Source of the DNA: Patescibacteria group bacterium | GTDB taxonomy: Bacteria; Patescibacteriota; Minisyncoccia; Phycocordibacterales; UBA9973 | Assembly: GCA_030916575.1 (NCBI GenBank) | Contig: JAUPWJ010000061.1 | Coordinates: 1-25,937 of the forward strand | DNA length: 25,937 nucleotides | Reading direction: 5' to 3' | Shown: positions 13,811-18,729 of the stretch, one piece after another | Numbering within the stretch: the first letter of the stretch is position 1 | How the letters are laid out: each line of letters begins with the position of its first letter | Made by a program: the position numbers and the translations under genes | Notes under the pieces: generated by a model | What the model was told of the DNA's origin: nothing | Database searches by the model: none | The model's input: only the letters and a program-made list of their open reading frames with translations

Positions 13811-13816
13811 ATTATG
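13811..13816 (-). promoter_or_regulatory. -10-like box for the WG-repeat gene
   Basis: TGCATAAT on the minus strand, then GATAGT and the ATG at 13804. One mismatch from TATAAT. Confidence 0.4.
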
Positions 13817-13947
13817 CATAAACAATACCTGCCTGTCTAGAGAAAATAACTCACGAAAACAGTTCTTACCTGAAAAATTATTTATAGAAATTCTATTAGC
13901 TGAAAGAAAAATTCTTTTGAAACTTAAGGGGTTGAAGTAAGCTTGAT

Positions 13948-13978
13948 TGACCGCCTGGGAAGATGTTGGAAGTATTAT
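13948..13978 (+). repeat. 31-bp direct repeat, left copy flanking the kinase gene
   Basis: Matches 14603-14633 at 27 of 31 positions; the core CCTGGGA-GATGTTGGAA is shared apart from one base. It lies in the 240-bp gap between the WG-repeat gene and the kinase. Confidence 0.7.
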
Positions 13979-13998
13979 AGCAAAATATGATTGTTTGC

Positions 13999-14004
13999 TA
14001 TAAT
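13999..14004 (+). promoter_or_regulatory. Extended -10 box upstream of the kinase gene
   Basis: TGCTATAAT, then TCCATT and an ATG at 14011 that opens an 8-residue frame rather than the kinase itself. Confidence 0.55.
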
Positions 14005-14010
14005 TCCATT

Positions 14011-14037
14011 ATGGAACGACTGATTTTTAGCATTTGA
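14011..14037 (+). CDS. Possible leaderless upstream peptide (MERLIFSI)
   Basis: ATG 14011 to TGA 14035-14037, eight codons, placed exactly 6 nt after TGCTATAAT as other genes here are. The kinase ATG follows 18 nt later, preceded by AAGGATGAG. It could be a leader peptide allowing reinitiation, or a chance frame. Confidence 0.3.
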   Translation: MERLIFSI

Positions 14038-14055
14038 TACTAAGGATGAGAAATA

Positions 14056-14568
14056 ATGTATAAAAGAATTATAATTTTAGGTGGAAGCGGATCTGGAAAA
14101 TCTACTCTGGCACAAAAAATAGCAGACTATACTAGCTATCCACTTTTTAATTTAGATAAATTATTCCAAGATAATAACTGGAATATGATAGATAAAGCTT
14201 ATTGGCCGGAAATTTCTCAAATCTTTTTAAAACAAGAAACTGGAGTAGTTGATGGGAACTATGGCTCTAATATACCCCTGCGTGCGAAGTGGGCAGATTT
14301 AATAATTTTTATTGATACGCCTACTTGGCTTCAGTTATTTAGAATCATTAAGCGATTTTTCCATGTGAGACTTGGTGGAGGGAAAAGAGCAGGCATGCCG
14401 GAGGGTAATAAAGAAGTCATAACATTTAAGTTTTTTCTTTGGGTTTTAAATTGGAATAGAACAAGAAGAAACAAAACATTAAAAACTTTAGAAGAACATG
14501 CAAAAGATAAAAAAGTTATTATAATCAATAAGGTAAATGGTCTTAATTTAGAAAGTTTATTCGTATAG
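14056..14568 (+). CDS. P-loop nucleotide kinase-like protein (topology-modulation/FlaR-like AAA family)
   Basis: A 170-residue protein. The Walker A motif is at the N-terminus: IIILGGSGSGKSTLAQKI. Then come FNLDKLFQDNNW and VVDGNYGS (substrate-binding and Walker-B-like parts), ADLIIFIDTP, and an Arg-rich lid region IIKRFFHVRLGGGKRAG with NRTRRNK later. This is the pattern of the adenylate-kinase-like family often named DNA topology modulation protein FlaR; true substrates are not known. It has a leader with AAGGATGAG 7-14 nt before the ATG, a rare Shine-Dalgarno case here. Direct repeats flank the gene. Confidence 0.78.
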   Translation: MYKRIIILGGSGSGKSTLAQKIADYTSYPLFNLDKLFQDNNWNMIDKAYWPEISQIFLKQETGVVDGNYGSNIPLRAKWADLIIFIDTPTWLQLFRIIKRFFHVRLGGGKRAGMPEGNKEVITFKFFLWVLNWNRTRRNKTLKTLEEHAKDKKVIIINKVNGLNLESLFV

Positions 14569-14602
14569 CTAGATATTTTATTTATCTTTAGAAATTAGCT
14601 AC

Positions 14603-14633
14603 TGACCACCTGGGACGATGTTGGAACTATTTT
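14603..14633 (+). repeat. 31-bp direct repeat, right copy flanking the kinase gene
   Basis: The second copy of the 13948-13978 repeat. It overlaps the stop codon of the convergent CYTH gene (TAG at 14627-14629). The interval between copies is 624 bp and holds only the kinase and its leader. Confidence 0.7.
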
Positions 14634-15175
14634 AACTGCTCCAATAATAAATAAGGGTAGCCTTTAAAGTCCCTACTAATATTGCCACAATCTATTTTGT
14701 TTAAAAAAGCTATCATTTGTTCTGTTATTTCGCTCGGTACAGAGTTTTCCGTATTTCCTTTGTATTCTATTTCAACAAAATCTCCTAAGCCCTTCACGGT
14801 GTCCATGGATATTTCGTAATCTTTGTACAACCATACAGATCGAACTTTATCTACAGTAATTAAATGTTTGAAGTCTGTAGCAATTAAAATCTTTCGCAAA
14901 TTCTCAATACTTTCTACCTTGGATTCATATTCGTCACAGTAGTGAGTTCTGCCGTCTTTTTCATATTTCCAATGCTTATAGTTTATAGAAAATTTACCAT
15001 CACTATCTCTTAGACGGAGCCATTCTACTATAGGATCAACTTTTGTAAAATCTTTATGAGCGGGAGTATAATACTCATCTATTTGTTGATTAATGTATTT
15101 TTTCTTTGCTTCTTTTTCTAGAAAACTTTTTAAGTTATCATACTTTTCTATTTTAACTTTTATTTCTATTTCCAT
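14627..15175 (-). CDS. CYTH-domain protein (class IV adenylate cyclase / triphosphatase family)
   Basis: A 182-residue protein opening with the diagnostic ExExK (Glu2, Glu4, Lys6 in MEIEIKVKIE). Further tunnel residues appear in WLRLRDSDGKFSINYKHW (Arg and Lys pairs), CDEYESKV, VDKVRSVW, YEISMDTVKGLGDFVEIEY; the last, with LGxFVEIE, is highly characteristic. CYTH enzymes bind triphosphates and metal in a beta-tunnel and act as tripolyphosphatase, thiamine triphosphatase or CyaB-type cyclase; most small bacterial members are phosphatases. A TATAAT box lies 8 nt upstream of the ATG. Confidence 0.87.
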   Translation of the reverse strand: MEIEIKVKIEKYDNLKSFLEKEAKKKYINQQIDEYYTPAHKDFTKVDPIVEWLRLRDSDGKFSINYKHWKYEKDGRTHYCDEYESKVESIENLRKILIATDFKHLITVDKVRSVWLYKDYEISMDTVKGLGDFVEIEYKGNTENSVPSEITEQMIAFLNKIDCGNISRDFKGYPYLLLEQLK

Positions 15176-15183
15176 ATTTATGT

Positions 15184-15189
15184 ATTATA
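15184..15189 (-). promoter_or_regulatory. -10 box for the CYTH gene
   Basis: TATAAT, 8 nt (ACATAAAT) before the ATG at 15175; the predicted leader is at most 2 nt. It lies 10 bp from the partial tRNA copy. Confidence 0.45.
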
Positions 15190-15198
15190 GCTTACTTG

Positions 15199-15243
15199 TT
15201 GGAAGATTTGGACTCGAACCAAGATAATATCCTCCAGATTCCC
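15199..15243 (-). pseudogene. Partial tRNA-Gln copy, 3' half
   Basis: About 45 bp matching the 3' half of the intact tRNA: anticodon-loop end CTGGAGGATATTATC, the T arm, and an acceptor end ATCTTCCAA that differs from the intact gene. No 5' half is attached; the copy breaks at GGGAAT. That hexamer also occurs at the break of the 5'-half copy at 15410-15415. Confidence 0.75.
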
Positions 15244-15271
15244 TTTCTTATTGCTAATTTTTCAAGCAAAG

Positions 15272-15342
15272 CTGGGAGACTTGGACTCGAACCAAGATAA
15301 TATCCTCCAGAGGGATATGTCCTACCATTAGACGATCTCCCA
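15272..15342 (-). tRNA. tRNA-Gln (anticodon CTG)
   Basis: Cloverleaf reads on the minus strand: acceptor TGGGAGA/TCTCCCA, D arm GTC...GAC around TAATGGTAG, anticodon stem TATCC/GGATA enclosing CTCTGGA with CTG at 34-36, T arm CTTGG-TTCGAGT-CCAAG, discriminator G. CCA is not encoded. CTG reads CAG glutamine codons. Partial copies of the same tRNA lie on both sides. Confidence 0.9.
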
Positions 15343-15383
15343 GCTTTACTTACAAAATAACAGCAATTTCTTAACAGAACCAG

Positions 15384-15411
15384 ATAAAAATAAAAGCAGT
15401 TTTATTTTTAT
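15384..15411. repeat. Perfect 12-bp inverted repeat at the break of the tRNA 5'-half copy
   Basis: ATAAAAATAAAA and its complement around GCAG. It adjoins the tRNA fragment exactly. Either strand would give an A/U-only hairpin with a T-rich arm, a possible weak bidirectional terminator or the end of a small inserted element. Confidence 0.6.
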
Positions 15412-15435
15412 TCCCACCATTAGACGATCTCCCAA
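15410..15435 (-). pseudogene. Partial tRNA-Gln copy, 5' half
   Basis: TTGGGAGATCGTCTAATGGT followed by GGGAAT matches the acceptor strand and D arm of the intact tRNA. It could pair, with one G-U, with the acceptor end of the 3'-half copy at 15199, so the two outer halves look like one tRNA-Gln interrupted by about 166 bp that contain the intact tRNA. Confidence 0.7.
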
Positions 15436-15492
15436 AATGGCTGACTTACATACTTAGACTATTACAAAACCCCCTTTTTATCAATCTTTTGA

Positions 15493-15498
15493 TATAAT
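15493..15498 (+). promoter_or_regulatory. Extended -10 box for the Nudix gene at 15505, leaderless spacing
   Basis: TGATATAAT, then CAAAAA and the ATG at 15505. Confidence 0.6.
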
Positions 15499-15504
15499 CA
15501 AAAA

Positions 15505-15927
15505 ATGGACACAAAAACTATTATTGAAAACCTTCCGACTACCTTTTATCGCGTTAGTGCAAAGGCGCTCGTTTTTAGCGAAGATAAGAAGAAATTTTTA
15601 GTTGTTTTAGAAGATAACGGATATTGGGAATTGCCTGGCGGAGGCTTGGATTTTCCTGAAACACCTGAAGAAGGACTACGACGGGAGGTAAAAGAAGAAT
15701 TAGGTCTCACTATAACTGATATTGCAAAACAACCCTCTTATGTTTTGATAGGTAACAATATGAAAGGAATCAGAAGCGTCAATCTTGTTTATGAAGTAAA
15801 ATTAAAAGACCTCAACTTCACACCATCAGATGAATGCCTAGAAATAAAGTTCATATCACCTGAAGAGGTAGGCACTATAAATACATTCAGGAATGTGAAA
15901 GAATTGGCTACCTTGATGAATAAATAA
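15505..15927 (+). CDS. Nudix hydrolase
   Basis: A 140-residue protein with a perfect Nudix box: G-GLDFP-E-TPEEGLR-REVKEELGL. The preceding strand VVLEDNGYWELPGGG and the opening RVSAKALVFSEDKKKFLVV are typical of MutT-like pyrophosphohydrolases. The C-terminal half (RSVNLVYEVKLKD, ECLEIKFISPEEV) resembles ADP-ribose or (d)NTP hydrolases. Substrate not determined. It is a single gene with its own promoter, ending 29 bp before the convergent VOC gene. Confidence 0.87.
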   Translation: MDTKTIIENLPTTFYRVSAKALVFSEDKKKFLVVLEDNGYWELPGGGLDFPETPEEGLRREVKEELGLTITDIAKQPSYVLIGNNMKGIRSVNLVYEVKLKDLNFTPSDECLEIKFISPEEVGTINTFRNVKELATLMNK

Positions 15928-15956
15928 TTCATAAAAACTATCTTTACAAAAAAAAC

Positions 15957-16436
15957 CTATATTCCCTTGCGGGCTTTTTCAATGGTAGCAATATCAATTT
16001 TTTTCATTGTCATCATCGCATCAAAAGCTCTTTTTGCTTCTTCGCCACCTGCTCCAAGTGCTTCAGTCAATGTGCGCGGTGTAATCTGCCATGATACTCC
16101 CCATTTGTCCTTGCACCATCCGCATTCACTCTCCATTCCACCATTTCCTACAATAGCATTCCAATATTTATCTGTTTCTTCTTGGTCTTCTGTTGTGATT
16201 TGAAAAGAAAATGCTTCACTTTGTTTGAAGACAGGGCCACCATTTAGACCCATACAAGGAATTCCGCAGACAGTGAAAAGTACTGTTAATACATCATCCT
16301 TTTTTCCACCTGGGAAATCAGAGGGTGCGCGAAAAACATTATCTACAGAACTATCAGGGAAAGTACTCGCATAAAAATTCGCTGCAGCCTCCGCATCTTT
16401 ATCAAACCAAAGACAAATTGTATTTTTGTGTGTCAT
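15957..16436 (-). CDS. VOC-superfamily (PhnB/glyoxalase-like) protein
   Basis: A 159-residue protein of the branch annotated as 3-demethylubiquinone methyltransferase-like: ICLWFDKDAEAAANFYASTFPDS, then VLTVLFTVCGIPCMGLNGGP, FSFQITTEDQEETDKYWNAI, and CGWCKDKWGVSWQITPRTL. It has the paired beta-alpha-beta-beta-beta modules of VOC proteins. Despite the name, these are not methyltransferases; the activity is unknown. It follows the DUF1761 gene by 7 nt and is presumably cotranscribed with it. Its codon use appears somewhat less AT-rich than that of neighbours, so recent acquisition is possible. Confidence 0.85.
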   Translation of the reverse strand: MTHKNTICLWFDKDAEAAANFYASTFPDSSVDNVFRAPSDFPGGKKDDVLTVLFTVCGIPCMGLNGGPVFKQSEAFSFQITTEDQEETDKYWNAIVGNGGMESECGWCKDKWGVSWQITPRTLTEALGAGGEEAKRAFDAMMTMKKIDIATIEKARKGI

Positions 16437-16443
16437 AAATTTT

Positions 16444-16863
16444 TTACCAAGCTGCTAGTATTGCGCCCATACTTGCCATTACGATAATTGAGCAACACAC
16501 TTCAAAAAGCCAAAGCTTCCAACTTCTGCCCATCCAAATAACTTCCATAGAAGATCCAGTCACAATAAAACCAATTCCGATTAGTGCACCCATGATAGCT
16601 CCAGAGCACCATGTCATAGGACCCATAAGTGATGAAGTAAATATAAATGAAAAAATTATAGCCATGACAAATGCAGTGACGAAATTCGCCACAAGATTCC
16701 AAAACATCTGCCCATACATGTCAGAAAACTTTTCATTGCCTGTCGGTGTGATATTCGCAAGCTTCATCCAAAGCTTACCTGCGATAGGACCATGCAATAA
16801 AAAACCTATAATAAAAGCAACAACTCCCGCTACTAAAACAGAAACTAAATTGATTGGTAACAT
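16444..16863 (-). CDS. DUF1761 membrane protein
   Basis: A 139-residue protein with four hydrophobic helices and the DUF1761 opening VAGVVAFIIGFLLHGPIAGKLWMKL (residues 11-35), followed by FSDMYGQMFWNLVANFVTAF. The last helix region has a Cys pair (VCCSII). Function unknown. It heads a two-gene unit with the VOC protein, a pairing that suggests joint acquisition. No clear -10 box at 6-nt spacing is visible. Confidence 0.75.
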   Translation of the reverse strand: MLPINLVSVLVAGVVAFIIGFLLHGPIAGKLWMKLANITPTGNEKFSDMYGQMFWNLVANFVTAFVMAIIFSFIFTSSLMGPMTWCSGAIMGALIGIGFIVTGSSMEVIWMGRSWKLWLFEVCCSIIVMASMGAILAAW

Positions 16864-16962
16864 AATTTTTATATTAATTAATAATTGCTATATCCCTATT
16901 TTAGCAAATTCTTAGTTTATTTCTCAATAACACCCCGCCCCGCCATTTTTACCAATTTTTGG

Positions 16963-16968
16963 TATAAT
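16963..16968 (+). promoter_or_regulatory. Extended -10 box for the Nudix-like gene at 16975, leaderless spacing
   Basis: TGGTATAAT, then CAAAAT and the ATG at 16975. Confidence 0.6.
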
Positions 16969-16974
16969 CAAAAT

Positions 16975-17400
16975 ATGAATAAAGATAATTTTTCAGATTA
17001 TACAGGATGCGGAGCAATAATATTTAGACAAGAAGATGAGAAAGTTTTTATTGCTCAAAGAAAAATAACTAAATCTTTTGGTGGAGGTTTATGGGAAACT
17101 ATTGGTGGTGGAATAGAAAAAGAAGATAAAAATTTATTATCTTGCATAAAAAGAGAAATAAAAGAAGAATTAAATGTTGAAATAAAGTCAGCACAAGAAT
17201 TTAAAGACTATGAAATCACAACCAAGGAAGGGGGGAAATATTTAATAAAAACATTTCTCATTGAATTAGATTCGGATCCTGATCCAAACAAAAATGATTT
17301 TGAAAATTATGGTTGGTTTAATAAAGAAGAAATTGAAAAATTTACTTTTGTATCAAATTGCAAAGAAAGGTTGAAAGAATATTTTTCTATTAATAAATAA
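16975..17400 (+). CDS. Nudix-fold protein with a degenerate Nudix box
   Basis: A 141-residue protein starting at ATG 16975, placed by the -10 box; the longer frame to 16885 lies upstream of it. The fold is clear: GCGAIIFRQEDEKVFIAQR, GGGLWETIGGGIE, then the helix CIKREIKEELNVEI. The metal-binding REIKEE is intact, but the box has an unusual Glu position before it and Asn for the last Gly (EELN). Activity is likely but substrate choice may differ. Monocistronic, followed by the small membrane gene at 17429. Confidence 0.8.
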   Translation: MNKDNFSDYTGCGAIIFRQEDEKVFIAQRKITKSFGGGLWETIGGGIEKEDKNLLSCIKREIKEELNVEIKSAQEFKDYEITTKEGGKYLIKTFLIELDSDPDPNKNDFENYGWFNKEEIEKFTFVSNCKERLKEYFSINK

Positions 17401-17416
17401 AATTATAATTTTTTGC

Positions 17417-17422
17417 TATAAT
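17417..17422 (+). promoter_or_regulatory. Extended -10 box for the 95-residue membrane protein, leaderless spacing
   Basis: TGCTATAAT, then AAAAAC and the ATG at 17429. Confidence 0.6.
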
Positions 17423-17428
17423 AAAAAC

Positions 17429-17716
17429 ATGGAAGAAAAAGAAGAAAACAAAATAAACATAGATGTATTGAAACATTTAGAAGATTTATCAAACAATATG
17501 AATAAGATAATGGCTTCTCGCACACAGGCTGTGCTCAGAAGATACCCAATTACTTTCGCTCTTCTTATACTTATCGGAGTAATTGCAATTCATGAAGGAC
17601 TAAAAGGATTAATGAAAAATTTTGGACTACTAGAAATAAATCCTTGGTATTTAATAGTAGTTGGACTTATTGTGCTTACAATAACTGGTACTTTATATAA
17701 AAAATTAGATAAATAA
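17429..17716 (+). CDS. Small two-helix membrane protein, function unknown
   Basis: A 95-residue protein. Residues 1-35 are highly charged and predicted helical (MEEKEENKINIDVLKHLEDL), then RRYPITFALLILIGVIAIHEG and WYLIVVGLIVLTITGTLY form two membrane segments with a basic tail. I recognise no family. The next gene starts 4 nt after its stop, so the two form a unit. Confidence 0.65.
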   Translation: MEEKEENKINIDVLKHLEDLSNNMNKIMASRTQAVLRRYPITFALLILIGVIAIHEGLKGLMKNFGLLEINPWYLIVVGLIVLTITGTLYKKLDK

Positions 17717-17720
17717 ATAT

Positions 17721-17921
17721 ATGAAATTCGGAATAAAAAATAGAAAATTATTAATTTCAGAAATTGTTTTGCTCATCGCTTCAGTTTTTGTATTTAGAAG
17801 CTTATGGCTCTTGCTCGATACTTTTTCTTTCATGCACAAGCCAGGAATTCTCATCGTATCTCTAATTTTAGGAATTCTTTTCACAATTCCTGCGTATCGC
17901 TACATCATAAAAAACGGATAA
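17721..17921 (+). CDS. Small two-helix membrane protein, function unknown
   Basis: A 66-residue protein: basic start MKFGIKNRK, helix ISEIVLLIASVFVFRSLWLLL, short loop, helix ILIVSLILGILFTIPAYRY, basic end. It is cotranscribed with the preceding gene. It resembles many uncharacterised short membrane proteins of this type of genome. Confidence 0.6.
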   Translation: MKFGIKNRKLLISEIVLLIASVFVFRSLWLLLDTFSFMHKPGILIVSLILGILFTIPAYRYIIKNG

Positions 17922-18052
17922 TGGATATTTTTAGTACGAGTGACCTTTTTTCAACTTTAAACCACTCTTTTATACCTCTTGCAAGACCAAAAATAAATGA
18001 AAAAATAAGGGTATATAATTTTTCTGTTTTTAGACCCCAAAAAGAGCTATAA
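17921..18052 (+). CDS. Possible 43-residue ORF overlapping the preceding stop (TAATG)
   Basis: ATG 17921 overlaps the TAA of the previous gene by 1 bp, the junction seen at two other real gene pairs here. The product (MDIFSTSDLFSTLNHSF...) has no recognisable features, so it may be chance. It lies in the 254-bp gap before the RNR operon; the rest of that gap is promoter and leader. Confidence 0.2.
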   Translation: MDIFSTSDLFSTLNHSFIPLARPKINEKIRVYNFSVFRPQKEL

Positions 18053-18059
18053 AAGTGAC

Positions 18060-18093
18060 TTATCCACTTTGCTAGTCGCTGTCTTGTGGATGT
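18060..18093. promoter_or_regulatory. Inverted pair of DnaA-box-like sites around the RNR operon promoter
   Basis: TTATCCACT (18060-18068) and TGTGGATGT (18085-18093) are inverted, with ATCCAC and GTGGAT as matching cores. The first has one and the second two mismatches from the DnaA box. They straddle the -35 to -10 region. DnaA controls an RNR operon in E. coli; a link here is inference. Confidence 0.35.
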
Positions 18094-18098
18094 ATAAT
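18069..18098 (+). promoter_or_regulatory. Promoter of the ECF-S / RNR / PduO operon
   Basis: -35 TTGCTA (18069-18074), 18-nt spacer, -10 TATAAT (18093-18098). The transcript start near 18105 leaves a leader of about 70 nt, in contrast to the leaderless genes nearby. Confidence 0.55.
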
Positions 18099-18137
18099 AA
18101 GCTAGAAGTTAAGAGAATTTCAATAAAGATTATCAAC

Positions 18138-18166
18138 AATGCTTGTAAAATAACCAAGCATTTTTT
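18138..18166 (+). terminator. Terminator hairpin in the leader of the ECF-S / RNR operon
   Basis: AATGCTTG (18138-18145) and CAAGCATT (18155-18162) form a perfect 8-bp stem with a 9-nt loop; six T run from 18161. It stands between the operon promoter and the first ATG at 18176, so it would attenuate the operon. The leader is too short for a cobalamin aptamer. Confidence 0.6.
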
Positions 18167-18175
18167 AAGCCCCAA

Positions 18176-18727
18176 ATGGAAACATCAACATACAAAAAAA
18201 ATTATTTTAAATACATTTCTATTTTTATTTTTTGTATGTTAATGCGTCTATTACCCTTCCGACCACCGAATGTAGAACCAATCATGGCAACCATGATGCC
18301 CTTCGGAAAAGTTTACGGAAAATTCCTCGGTTTCATGTTCGGATTCTCAAGTATTCTCCTCTACGACATCATCACAAATAAAGTTGGCATCTGGACACTC
18401 ATTACAGGACTCACTTACGGACTTCTAGCCATACTCGCAGTAGAATTCTTTAGAAAACGAAAGCAAAACAGAATAAATTATGTTTACTTTGCAATCATCG
18501 GTACCCTACTCTACGACGCTATCACCGGACTCTCTGTAGGACCACTATTTTTTAATCAAAGTTTCATGCAGGCACTCATCGGACAGATACCATTCACTTT
18601 ATTACACTTAGTCGGGAATATTAGCTTCGCATTCTTTCTAAGTCCAATCATTTATCAATATTTAATTTTAGATAAAAAATTAAAAAATAGTTTTAGTTGG
18701 GAATTATTAACACTTAAGAAAATATAA
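18176..18727 (+). CDS. ECF transporter S-component, putative cobalamin importer subunit
   Basis: A 183-residue protein with about six membrane helices. The family pattern is present: MRLLPFRPPNVEPIMATMMPFGK (21-45) ahead of GKFLGFMFGFSSILLYDIITN with an Asp in helix 3, and an internally similar GTLLYDAITGL later. S-components bind a vitamin with high affinity and dock on a shared EcfT/EcfA1A2 module, not encoded in this window. Substrate cannot be read from sequence; position immediately before a B12-dependent RNR (2 nt) and a cobalamin adenosyltransferase makes cobalamin or a precursor the best guess. The leader holds a terminator hairpin. Confidence 0.78.
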   Translation: METSTYKKNYFKYISIFIFCMLMRLLPFRPPNVEPIMATMMPFGKVYGKFLGFMFGFSSILLYDIITNKVGIWTLITGLTYGLLAILAVEFFRKRKQNRINYVYFAIIGTLLYDAITGLSVGPLFFNQSFMQALIGQIPFTLLHLVGNISFAFFLSPIIYQYLILDKKLKNSFSWELLTLKKI

Positions 18728-18729
18728 TT

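Noticed and set aside
13948..14633. CRISPR array
   Set aside because: Only two diverged copies 624 bp apart with a gene between; no regular spacers and no cas genes.
16592..16915. Plus-strand frame opposite the DUF1761 gene
   Set aside because: No family features; the opposite strand encodes a clear DUF1761 protein.
18099..18175. Second cobalamin or preQ1 riboswitch before the ECF-S gene
   Set aside because: The leader is too short for cobalamin and lacks the CCGC..ACGGT core; I could not fit preQ1-I pairing.
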